From Tychonema sp. LEGE 06208 (GTDB lineage Bacteria; Cyanobacteriota; Cyanobacteriia; Cyanobacteriales; Microcoleaceae), in the NCBI RefSeq assembly GCF_015207505.1, contig NZ_JADEWT010000073.1:1-32865 (forward strand): a stretch of DNA of 32,865 bases, written 5' to 3'. The translations under genes and the position numbers were made by a program. The notes beneath the pieces are model-generated. The model saw nothing but the letters and a program-made list of their open reading frames with translations. It was not told where the DNA came from and searched no databases. How positions within the stretch are numbered: position 1 is the first letter of the stretch; each line of letters starts with the position of its first letter. Below are positions 7,807-16,251 of this stretch, in pieces.

Positions 7807-7843
7807 GGGGAGTAATCAATAAAAAACTTTATTTTTACTCCCC
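7807..7843. terminator. Strong stem-loop between KAS III-like gene and SDR
   Basis: GGGGAGTAA (7807-7815) pairs perfectly with TTACTCCCC (7835-7843). The loop is A/T-rich and can extend the stem. No T-tract follows on the plus strand, so it may stabilise the upstream message or reduce read-through instead of fully terminating. Confidence 0.45.
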
Positions 7844-7882
7844 ACACAGCCACATTTTAATTCATCAAAAATAAGGAGTTCA

Positions 7883-8641
7883 ATGATGTTCTACTCAAGA
7901 GAATTCGATGGCAAAGTTGCGTTGGTTACTGGAGGATCTTCTGGTATAGGTAAAGCAACAGCATTGGCATTTGCCCGTGCAGGCGCGAATGTAGTAATTG
8001 CTGGTCGCCGAGTTGCGGAAGGGGAACAAACAGTCCATGAAATTTGCGAAAGAGGTGGTGATGCCATTTTCATCAAGACTGATGTATCTAGGGCTACTGA
8101 ACTAGAATCATTGGTTGACAAAACCGTAGAAATTTATGGTCGTTTAGACTATGCTTGTAACAATGCTGGAACTTTTGTTATGGGGCAGCTTTTTGAGTTA
8201 TCAGAAGAGGATTGGGATCGTACAATTAACGCCAACCTCAAGGGAATTTGGCTTTCGCTCAAGTATCAGATTCCTATTATGCTTCAACAGAGGGGAGGTG
8301 TGATTGTAAATATGGCATCAATGTCTGCCATTATTGGTAATCCTGGTGTTTCTATCTATTCAGCTAGTAAAGGGGGAGTGATTGCCTTGACCCAATCCGC
8401 AGCGATCGAGTATGCAGCTTCTGGCATCCGCATCAATGCAATCAGTCCTGGGGTGATTAGCACTCCAATGGTAAATGATATACCCACGCCATTATTGGCG
8501 GATATTCAATCGAAGCATCCTATAGGGCGGCTTGGCAAACCAGAAGAAATTGCCGATGCGGTGGTATGGTTGTGTTCTGATAAAGCTTCGTTCGTTACGG
8601 GGCATAACATGGTGATTGACGGTGGATACACCGCTCAGTAG
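7883..8641 (+). CDS. Short-chain dehydrogenase/reductase (FabG-like)
   Basis: A 252-aa classical SDR. It has the Rossmann motif TGGSSGIG (16-23), NNAG (93-96) and the catalytic tetrad Asn118, Ser146, Tyr159 and Lys163 (YSASK). Arg42-Arg43 after the second beta strand (VVIAGRR) point to NADP(H). The C-terminal GHNMVIDGGY is typical. AAGGAG at about 7873 precedes the ATG at good spacing, one of the clearest ribosome binding sites in the window. As the last gene of the cluster it would reduce a ketone or oxidise an alcohol in the product; the housekeeping FabG role is possible but the context argues for a pathway enzyme. Confidence 0.93.
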   Translation: MMFYSREFDGKVALVTGGSSGIGKATALAFARAGANVVIAGRRVAEGEQTVHEICERGGDAIFIKTDVSRATELESLVDKTVEIYGRLDYACNNAGTFVMGQLFELSEEDWDRTINANLKGIWLSLKYQIPIMLQQRGGVIVNMASMSAIIGNPGVSIYSASKGGVIALTQSAAIEYAASGIRINAISPGVISTPMVNDIPTPLLADIQSKHPIGRLGKPEEIADAVVWLCSDKASFVTGHNMVIDGGYTAQ

Positions 8642-8653
8642 GGTAAATGCTCC

Positions 8654-8693
8654 AAAAGACGAGAGCGATGGTTAACAGTCGCGATTGTCTTTT
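8654..8693 (+). terminator. Probable terminator of the PAL-SDR cluster
   Basis: AAAAGAC (8654-8660) pairs with GTCTTTT (8687-8693), and an inner GCGA/TCGC stem continues the hairpin after internal loops. The structure starts 13 nt after the SDR stop and ends in a T-rich run. Confidence 0.5.
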
Positions 8694-8893
8694 ATATTTC
8701 AAATACTTATAATATTTATATATTTTTCTCAACAAATTTATCCTCTCTAGCACTAGGCTTTCACACCCCATGTCAAATATGTGTATTATAGATAACACAA
8801 CTTCTGTAGAAGTTTGTGCTACGTTGATTCCTTATATGGGTGCTGTTTTTACTCTCTACAGTCTGATTATCAAAAAATTGAACAGCTAAAATT

Positions 8894-11800
8894 ATGCTAA
8901 AAATCAAAGGCTACCAACTTTTTCAACCCATTTATGAAGGCTTAAAAACCGTTATTTATCAAGCCGAACGATCCTCAGATAATACTCCCGTCATTATCAA
9001 AACTCTTAGATCTGAATATCCCACCCTAGAAGAAATCGCCCGCCTCCGACATGAATACAATATCCTCCAAAGTTTAAAGATAGAAGGAATTATTAAACCA
9101 ATTGAATTAACAAATTACGAACATAGTTTAGTTCTGGTTTTAGAATACTTTGAATCTCAGTCGTTAAAAAGCTTTGTTAATGCAGAAAAACTTGACTTAA
9201 AGCAATTCTTAAATATTGCTATTCAAATAGCAGGAATCTTAGCTAAACTGCATCAAAATCAAGTGATTCATAAAGATATTAAGCCGCAAAACATTATTAT
9301 AAATCCCCAAACTAGGCAAATAAAAATAATTGACTTCAGCATTGCCACCAGCTTGGAAAAAGAAACCCAAAGCCCAATGAATCCCAACTATATTGAAGGC
9401 ACACTTGCCTATATGTCCCCAGAACAAACTGGGAGAATGAACCGCACCCTTGACTATCGTAGTGACTTTTATTCCTTGGGTGTCACGTTCTACGAGATGT
9501 TGACGGGTCAATTGCCTTTCGATTCAGTAGATGCAATGGAATTGATACATTGCCACATCGCGAAAAACCCCATCCCACTTCACCAACTCAATCCAGAATT
9601 ACCGCTAACCCTGGCGAATATTGTCACAAAATTGCTGGCTAAAAATGCTGAAGATAGATATCAAAGTTCCTTGGGATTAAAAGCTGATTTAGAAGAATGT
9701 TTGACGCAACTGCAAACAACAGGAACAATTGAAGACTTTATTCCGGGTAGAGTAGATAAAACCGGACAATTCCTAATTCCGCAAAAACTCTATGGACGGG
9801 AAGCGGAAGTAGAAACTCTCTTACAAGCCTTTGATCGGGTCAGTTTAGGGCAAACCGAGATGATGTTGGTTTCTGGTTATTCTGGTATTGGCAAAACTTG
9901 CGTAATTCAGGAAATTCACAAACCAATTATCCGGCAAAGGGGATATTTTATTAGCGGTAAGTTCGATCAATTTAAGCGAGACATTCCCTATGCCGCTATT
10001 ACTCAAGCTTTTCAAGAACTTATTCGGCAGCTATTGACACAAAATTCTGAAGAAATTGCTGTTTGGAAAGAGAAACTGCTTGTAGCTTTAGGCGAAAATG
10101 GGCAGATTATTATTGACGTTATTCCAGAAGTGGAACTGATTATTGGCAAACAACCTGAAGTTTCTCAATTAGGGTCTACAGAAACTCAAAACCTTTTCAA
10201 TCGTATATTTCAGCAATTCATTCACGTTTTTGCTCAATCCGCGCATCCCCTCGCCTTGTTTCTTGATGACTTACAATGGGCAGATTTAGCTTCTCTAAAT
10301 TTAATCGAACAGTTAATGACAGACTCGGATAGCCATTACCTATTAATGATTGGAGCCTATCGAGATAATGAGGTGAGTCCAGTTCATCCTACCATTCAAA
10401 CTTTAGAAAAGATTGAGAAAGCTGGATCTGCCATAAATAATATTGTTTTGCAACCCTTAGATATTAGTCATGTCAGTGAGTTAGTCGGCGATACTTTGAG
10501 TGAGGTGGCTATCAGGGGCAACCGCATTTTTGAGTTGTCTGAATTATTATATAATAAAACTCAAGGAAATCCATTTTTTTTAACGCAGCTATTTAAAACT
10601 TTAGCCTCCGAAAATTCATTAACTTTTAATTTTGAATTAAATCAGTGGCAGTGGAGCATTGAGAAGATTCAAAGCTTAGGTATTACAGACTTCAACGTAG
10701 TCGAACTGGTAGCTAGGAATATTCGTAAATTGCCAGAGAATACCCAGCGAGTTATGAGATTAGCGGCTTGTATTGGCAACCGATTTAATTTGGATGTTTT
10801 GGCGATTGTCAATGAGAAACCTTCTCGCGATACTACGGAATACTTGTGGTCAGCTTTGCAAGCAGGTTTAATTTTGCCTCTGAGTAATGATTATAAAATA
10901 GCTTTATTATTTCAACCAGAAGATAAAAGTGAGTTGTTGTTTGATAAGTCGCGAGTCGGGTACAAGTTTTTACACGACAGAGTACAACAGGCAGCTTACT
11001 CTTTAATTCCAGAATCAGACAAAAAAGCAACTCACCTAAAAATCGGTCAATTGCTGTGGAAAAATACGTCTAGTGAAAACCTTGAAGAAAATATTTTCGA
11101 TATTGTCAATCAGGTAAATATAGGACGGAAATTTATTGTTTCTCCTCAAGAAAAAGAAAAATTAGCTACTTTGAACTTGATAGCAGGGAGAAAGGCTAAA
11201 GCTGCAACCGCCTATGAAGTAGCTAGTAGGTGCTTAAATGTGGCGTTGGATTTGTTACCTGAATCAGGATGGCAAAGTCATTATGAATTGACGCGGGATA
11301 TTTACATAGAAACACTGGAAGCAGAATATCTCAATATTAATTTTGAACAGGCACAACATTTGTCTGATATTGTCTTATCTCAGAGCAAAAACTTGCTAGA
11401 AAAAGTCCAAGTAAATGAACTAAAAATACCCTTTTATTTGCAGCAAAATCAGCCTCATCTATCTTTAGAATTATCTTTGCAAACTTTACAATTGTTAGGC
11501 GTTTTTCTTCCGAACAAGCCCCAAAAAATCAACATTCTACTGGAATTTATATACACTAAGTTAATCATCGCTAAACAGCCAATACCAAGTTTAGCAACTC
11601 TCCCCTTAATGACAGATCCTTACAAACTAGCAGCTATGCGTATTTTGATGAATGCTGTTCCGGCTGCTTTTATGTCAAATCCTGCTCTTTTCCCCTTGAT
11701 AGTTTTTAAAATGGTTAGTTTGTCTATAAAATATGGAAATTCTCCTCTATCTGCCTATGGCTATGCGTCTTATGCTTTGTTAATGTGTGGCCCGTTGGGG

Positions 11801-14329
11801 GATATTGATTCTGGATATAAGTTTGGGCAATTAGCTCTGAAGTTACTAGAGATTGAAAAAGTCAAAATAAAAGTTAAGGTATTATTTCTTATTAATATAT
11901 TTGTGAAACATTGGAAAGAACCAATAAAAGACGCTTTGCCAGGGCTTATTGAAGGTTTTCAAAGTGGCATAGCAACAGGAGATATAGAATATGCTTGTTA
12001 TATGGCTTCTGGATATTGTCAGTATGTATTGTGGAGTGGAGAACATTTACAAAGTGTATCTACTACCCAAGATAAATATATTTCTCACCTCCATAAAAAC
12101 AAGCAAGAAGCTAACCTTGAACTGAGTCAAATATGGAATCAGTTTGCTTGTAACTTAATGGGTGATAATGAAATTCCTTATTGTTTGAAAGGAGTAAGTT
12201 TTGATGAAACAACAAGGCTTTCTATTTTAAAATCAACTAATAATAAAACTATTCTAGCTAGTGTTTATCTAAGCAAATTTATTTTGCTTTATTTATTTAA
12301 AGATTATTTGGGAACTGTAGAAGTTGCTAAGTTAGCCGAAGAGTGCCAAGAAAGTATTAGCGGTCAAGTAAATATCGCTCAGCACAACTTCTACTATTCT
12401 CTAGCCCTCCTCGCGCACTATCCCACCACCACCAAAACCGAACAAAAGCAATACCTGAAAAAAGTAGCATCTCATCAAAAACAAATGAAAAACTGGGCGC
12501 ACCACGCCCCTATGAACTTCCAGCACAAATACGAACTTGTAGAAGCAGAAAAAGCGCGAGTATTGAGACAAAACGAGACAGCAATAACCTACTACGAACG
12601 AGCCATCAACGGAGCAAAAGAAAACGGTTACATCCAAGAAGAAGCCCTCGCCAACGAACGCGCCGCCGAATTTTACCTCGCTCTCGGTAGAGAAAAAGTC
12701 GCCAAAACCTACATGACAGAAGCCTATTACTGCTACATTCGCTGGGGAGCCGTCGCCAAAGTCAGAGACTTAGAAGAAACATATCCCCATCTTATCTCCC
12801 GCACGCAGCAGCCTGAAACTATGAGCCTTGATCCCACTAGCACAACCACCTCAAACTGGACGACAACCTCTACTTCCAGCAATTCAACAGCACTTGACCT
12901 CGATACAATTATGAAAGCAGCGCAGGCGTTATCTGGGGAAATTGTTCTCAGCGAACTGCTAAGTAAATTAATGACCATTCTCATAGAAAATGCCGGAGCT
13001 ACTCGCGGCTCATTGCTCACCCAAGCAACTTTTTCATCTAACCAAAGTGAGAATCAGTGGGTGATTTCAGCCACCGGCATCGTGGAAGGTAACGACCTCC
13101 AGGTATTGACCAATCCTCAACAACCTGAAGATAAAAATATTTCCATTTCTCTCCTCGAAAATGCAGTTCCAGCCTCGATTATTAACTACGTTGCTCGCAC
13201 TAAAGAAACAGTTGTTTTAAACGATGCCAGCCACGAAGGAATCTTCAAAAAAGACCCCTACATCCAACAAAATCATCCCAAATCAATCTTGTGTACACCT
13301 CTGCTCAATCAAGGTCAACTTACAGGGATTATCTATCTCGAAAATAATTTGACCACCGTCGCCTTTACCGCTGACAGACTCACAGTCTTACAAATGCTAT
13401 CGGGACAAGCTGCCATCGCCATTACCAATGCCAAACTCTACGCAGAAGTCAATCAACTTAACCAACAACTAGAAGCATATTCGGAAACCCTAGAACAGAA
13501 AGTTGAGGAACGAACCGCCGAATTAAAAATAGCTCAAAAACAAATAGTAGCCTCTGAAAAACTAGCCTCCCTCGGAGCCCTCACCGCAGGTGTTGCCCAC
13601 GAAATCCGCAACCCCCTCAACTTCGTCACTTCTCTGGCTACTCTCTCAGAAGAATTAACCTCTGAAATCGCAGAACAAATAGACCGCCAATTCCAAAATT
13701 TAGACGCAGAATCCCTGGAATTAATTAACGAAAACCTGACTTATCTTAAGCGCAACGTATCAGAAATTAACGAACAAGGGCAACGCGCGAACAGCATAAT
13801 TCAAAGTATGCTAATGCACGCTCGCAGTGAGGGCAGTAGCAGCCAAAAAACCGACATCAACGCCCTCGTCGCTCAAGCCCTACAATTAGCTTACCACAGC
13901 ATTCGTGCCAAAGATAAAACCTTCAACCTTACCATTGAAACCGACTATGACCAATCAATTGGAGAACTAGATGTCGCCTTTTCTGACCTCAGCCGCGCTT
14001 TAATTAACATCATTGATAATGCTTGCTATGCCTCTTATATTAAACTATCTAAAATGACCGCCGATTTCAATCCCACAGTTTCTGTTACCACTAAAAATCT
14101 AGGCACTGCAATAGAAATCCGCATTCGTGACAATGGCATTGGTATTCCTAAAGAAAATCAAGAAAAAATATTTCTTCCTTTCTTTACTACTAAGCCTCCC
14201 GGACAGGGAACGGGTTTAGGTTTATCCATCACTCACGATATCATAGTTGGGCAACACCGAGGTAATTTGGAAGTGCAAACTGAAACGGGAAATTACACTG
14301 AATTTATCATTACTTTGCCCAGAAGTTGA
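8894..14329 (+). CDS. Trifunctional Ser/Thr kinase-ATPase-sensor histidine kinase
   Basis: A 1811-aa multidomain signalling protein. Residues 1-270 are a Hanks-type kinase with ATP lysine Lys36, catalytic HKDIKPQN (126-133) and DFS (147-149) where DFG is usual. Next is an AAA-like ATPase with Walker A GYSGIGKT (328-335) and Walker B LFLDDLQWAD (454-463). A long helical TPR-like region runs to about 1310. After a Thr/Ser-rich linker (about 1312-1332) come a GAF domain (about 1350-1510), a coiled coil, a HisKA domain with phosphoacceptor His1569 (VAHEIRNP), and a HATPase domain with DNGIGIP and GTGLGLS. No transmembrane segment is evident, so it is likely cytoplasmic. There is no receiver domain; the two downstream REC proteins are natural partners. 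Confidence 0.95.
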   Translation: MLKIKGYQLFQPIYEGLKTVIYQAERSSDNTPVIIKTLRSEYPTLEEIARLRHEYNILQSLKIEGIIKPIELTNYEHSLVLVLEYFESQSLKSFVNAEKLDLKQFLNIAIQIAGILAKLHQNQVIHKDIKPQNIIINPQTRQIKIIDFSIATSLEKETQSPMNPNYIEGTLAYMSPEQTGRMNRTLDYRSDFYSLGVTFYEMLTGQLPFDSVDAMELIHCHIAKNPIPLHQLNPELPLTLANIVTKLLAKNAEDRYQSSLGLKADLEECLTQLQTTGTIEDFIPGRVDKTGQFLIPQKLYGREAEVETLLQAFDRVSLGQTEMMLVSGYSGIGKTCVIQEIHKPIIRQRGYFISGKFDQFKRDIPYAAITQAFQELIRQLLTQNSEEIAVWKEKLLVALGENGQIIIDVIPEVELIIGKQPEVSQLGSTETQNLFNRIFQQFIHVFAQSAHPLALFLDDLQWADLASLNLIEQLMTDSDSHYLLMIGAYRDNEVSPVHPTIQTLEKIEKAGSAINNIVLQPLDISHVSELVGDTLSEVAIRGNRIFELSELLYNKTQGNPFFLTQLFKTLASENSLTFNFELNQWQWSIEKIQSLGITDFNVVELVARNIRKLPENTQRVMRLAACIGNRFNLDVLAIVNEKPSRDTTEYLWSALQAGLILPLSNDYKIALLFQPEDKSELLFDKSRVGYKFLHDRVQQAAYSLIPESDKKATHLKIGQLLWKNTSSENLEENIFDIVNQVNIGRKFIVSPQEKEKLATLNLIAGRKAKAATAYEVASRCLNVALDLLPESGWQSHYELTRDIYIETLEAEYLNINFEQAQHLSDIVLSQSKNLLEKVQVNELKIPFYLQQNQPHLSLELSLQTLQLLGVFLPNKPQKINILLEFIYTKLIIAKQPIPSLATLPLMTDPYKLAAMRILMNAVPAAFMSNPALFPLIVFKMVSLSIKYGNSPLSAYGYASYALLMCGPLGDIDSGYKFGQLALKLLEIEKVKIKVKVLFLINIFVKHWKEPIKDALPGLIEGFQSGIATGDIEYACYMASGYCQYVLWSGEHLQSVSTTQDKYISHLHKNKQEANLELSQIWNQFACNLMGDNEIPYCLKGVSFDETTRLSILKSTNNKTILASVYLSKFILLYLFKDYLGTVEVAKLAEECQESISGQVNIAQHNFYYSLALLAHYPTTTKTEQKQYLKKVASHQKQMKNWAHHAPMNFQHKYELVEAEKARVLRQNETAITYYERAINGAKENGYIQEEALANERAAEFYLALGREKVAKTYMTEAYYCYIRWGAVAKVRDLEETYPHLISRTQQPETMSLDPTSTTTSNWTTTSTSSNSTALDLDTIMKAAQALSGEIVLSELLSKLMTILIENAGATRGSLLTQATFSSNQSENQWVISATGIVEGNDLQVLTNPQQPEDKNISISLLENAVPASIINYVARTKETVVLNDASHEGIFKKDPYIQQNHPKSILCTPLLNQGQLTGIIYLENNLTTVAFTADRLTVLQMLSGQAAIAITNAKLYAEVNQLNQQLEAYSETLEQKVEERTAELKIAQKQIVASEKLASLGALTAGVAHEIRNPLNFVTSLATLSEELTSEIAEQIDRQFQNLDAESLELINENLTYLKRNVSEINEQGQRANSIIQSMLMHARSEGSSSQKTDINALVAQALQLAYHSIRAKDKTFNLTIETDYDQSIGELDVAFSDLSRALINIIDNACYASYIKLSKMTADFNPTVSVTTKNLGTAIEIRIRDNGIGIPKENQEKIFLPFFTTKPPGQGTGLGLSITHDIIVGQHRGNLEVQTETGNYTEFIITLPRS

Positions 14330-14395
14330 ATAGTTTTGGCGCTCAAGTGCAACCATTGGTGTTAATTTAATGTTAAATATTTAGATTAAGAAGAG

Positions 14396-14606
14396 GTAGG
14401 GACACGGGAATACCCATTAGTGTCAACTTAAGCTGAAACCCGCCAGGGACTTAAGTCCCTGTCTAATAGTTAAAGTCCTCTAAAGAGGACTAATGAATTA
14501 TTTAGTCCTCTTTAGAGGACTTAAGCTTTGAGGCACGGACTTAAGTCCCTGACGGATTAAGGGTTTGACGTTAAGTTGACACCAATCGGCATTGCCGTGT
14601 CCCTAC
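14396..14606. mobile_element. Foldback (MITE-like) element with nested palindromes
   Basis: A 211-bp element whose two halves fold on each other. Outer arms GTAGGGACACGG (14396-14407) and CCGTGTCCCTAC (14595-14606) are perfect. A second pair, GTGTCAACTTAA (14420-14431) and TTAAGTTGACAC (14571-14582), is also perfect. Inside lie local palindromes: GGGACTTAAGTCCC (14446-14459) with a near copy at about 14537-14549, and AGTCCTCTAAAGAGGACT (14474-14491) with a near copy at 14504-14521. No ORF. It fills most of the gap between the giant kinase and the REC-HK gene and might act as a transcription barrier. Confidence 0.75.
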
Positions 14607-14718
14607 TACGGGCATCGATACCGATCAATTAATTTAATTTTTCACAAAATTTAAACAACGCGGTATAGTAAGCTAATGACCCTAGTTATTTTTACCATAG
14701 GATACAGAATAGCTCCCC

Positions 14719-15993
14719 ATGACAGCCAAAATCCTAGTCGTCGATGATGAACAACTTTTAGAATACGTCATTCAACAAAAATTCAGGCAAAAAATTCGGA
14801 GCAAAGAAATTGAATTTGTCTTTGCTCACAATGGCAGAGAAGCCTTAGAAAAAATTGCAGAATTTCCACCATTTGATTTAGTGCTAACAGATATTAATAT
14901 GCCCGAAATGGACGGGTTAACTTTACTAGAAAAACTCTCAGAAATCGACAATACATTAAAAGCAGTCGTCATCTCCGCCTATGGAGATATGCAAAACATT
15001 AGAACTGCCATGAACCGGGGAGCTTTTGACTTTTTGACAAAACCCATTGATTTTCAGGACATGGAGATTACTATCCAAAGAGCCTTAGAAACTGTTAAAC
15101 AAGTCAGACAAAATTTAACAGAACTTCAAGAGGTGCAAACTCAACTCATTCAAAACGAAAAAATGGCTTCCGTGGGCCAGTTAGTTGCCGGAGTTGCCCA
15201 CGAAATTTACAATCCCATCAGCTTCATTATAGGAAACATTGAACACGCCGAAAGCTACTTTCAAGAATTGATGACTGCTCTCAATATTTATCAACAACAC
15301 TGCTCCCTCAATAATCCAGAAGTACAAACTCAACTTGAAGCTCTTGACCTCCCTTTTCTCTTAGAAGACTTGCCACAAATGCTCAGTTCTATGAAAGAAG
15401 GAACTGAGCGCATTCGGGGAATTAGCATTTCTCTGAGAACTTTTTCGCGGACCGATACTAAATCCAAAGTTCGTTTCAATATCCATGAAGGAATTGATAG
15501 TAGCTTATTAATTTTGAGACATCGGCTCAAAGCGAATGAGGGTAAACCCGAAATTCAAGTGCTAAAAAACTACGGAGAATTACCCCCACTAGAGTGTTAT
15601 CCCGGACAGTTAAATCAGGTATTTTTAAATATTATTGCTAATGCCATTGACGCATTAGAAGAATGGAATGCAGAGCGTAGCCGGGATGAAATTAAGGCGA
15701 ATTCTAATAAAATTACCATTCGCACTTTCCTTACCGATGAGAGCGAAAAAGTTATCAAGGATAATTCCACTTCTCATGTTATAATTTCTATTGCTGACAA
15801 CGGGATGGGGATGACAGAAGAAGTGAAACGGCGGGTATTTAACCACTTATTTACTACAAAATCTGTGGGTAAAGGTACGGGATTGGGTTTATCAATTTCG
15901 CGGTCTATTGTTGAAGAAAAACACGGGGGATGGCTCAGTTGTAACTCTACACCTGGCGAGGGAACAGAATTTATTATTGAAATTCCCACTTAA
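14719..15993 (+). CDS. Hybrid response regulator-histidine kinase (REC-HisKA-HATPase)
   Basis: A 424-aa protein. The N-terminal REC domain (1-125) has the acidic pair Asp9-Asp10, phospho-acceptor Asp58 in [13 protein letters not shown] and Lys108 in LTKPID. A coiled coil (about 125-147) leads to a HisKA domain with His161 in VAGVAHEIYNP. The HATPase domain has NAIDAL, ADNGMGM and GKGTGLGLS. It is soluble, without a sensor or membrane domain, so phosphorylation of its REC domain by another kinase is the likely input. The giant kinase immediately upstream, which lacks a receiver, is the obvious candidate. Its kinase core is closer to that of the second giant kinase (24399-29963) than to that of its neighbour. 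Confidence 0.95.
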   Translation: MTAKILVVDDEQLLEYVIQQKFRQKIRSKEIEFVFAHNGREALEKIAEFPPFDLVLTDINMPEMDGLTLLEKLSEIDNTLKAVVISAYGDMQNIRTAMNRGAFDFLTKPIDFQDMEITIQRALETVKQVRQNLTELQEVQTQLIQNEKMASVGQLVAGVAHEIYNPISFIIGNIEHAESYFQELMTALNIYQQHCSLNNPEVQTQLEALDLPFLLEDLPQMLSSMKEGTERIRGISISLRTFSRTDTKSKVRFNIHEGIDSSLLILRHRLKANEGKPEIQVLKNYGELPPLECYPGQLNQVFLNIIANAIDALEEWNAERSRDEIKANSNKITIRTFLTDESEKVIKDNSTSHVIISIADNGMGMTEEVKRRVFNHLFTTKSVGKGTGLGLSISRSIVEEKHGGWLSCNSTPGEGTEFIIEIPT

Positions 15994-16030
15994 GGGTTGG
16001 GAACTGATAAAATTAACACTTACGCACAGG

Positions 16031-16061
16031 CTAGAAACCGAGTTTCTTCGTAGGTTTCTAG
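16031..16061. repeat. Stem-loop, dispersed-repeat type
   Basis: CTAGAAACC (16031-16039) pairs perfectly with GGTTTCTAG (16053-16061). It follows a TTACGCAC stretch and contains GAGTTTCTTCG, a combination reminiscent of dispersed repeats in cyanobacterial genomes. Confidence 0.45.
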
Positions 16062-16181
16062 TGAGAATCTTCAATTTTGTAGATAAACCCGGTTTAGGAG
16101 CATAAGTCCTGAAAATGATGAGTTTTCTGTAGGAGCAGTGCTTTCCTGCCAGCCCCAACCTTACTTACGGTGCAGCCCCAG

Positions 16182-16206
16182 GGGGCAATCACAGGGGGAT
16201 TGCCCC
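16182..16206. repeat. Stem-loop upstream of the REC-GGDEF-EAL gene
   Basis: GGGGCAATC (16182-16190) pairs perfectly with GATTGCCCC (16198-16206) around a 7-nt loop. It lies 45 nt upstream of the next start codon and could be part of a dispersed repeat or a leader structure. Confidence 0.4.
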
Positions 16207-16251
16207 TACAAGAGAATTAAACTCCTGGTTACTTGCTAACAAGAGCAATTC

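Noticed and set aside
9239..9511. Antisense ORFs within the giant kinases (also 12401-13020, 29238-29902)
   Set aside because: They mirror the codon bias of the true frame and show no protein features.
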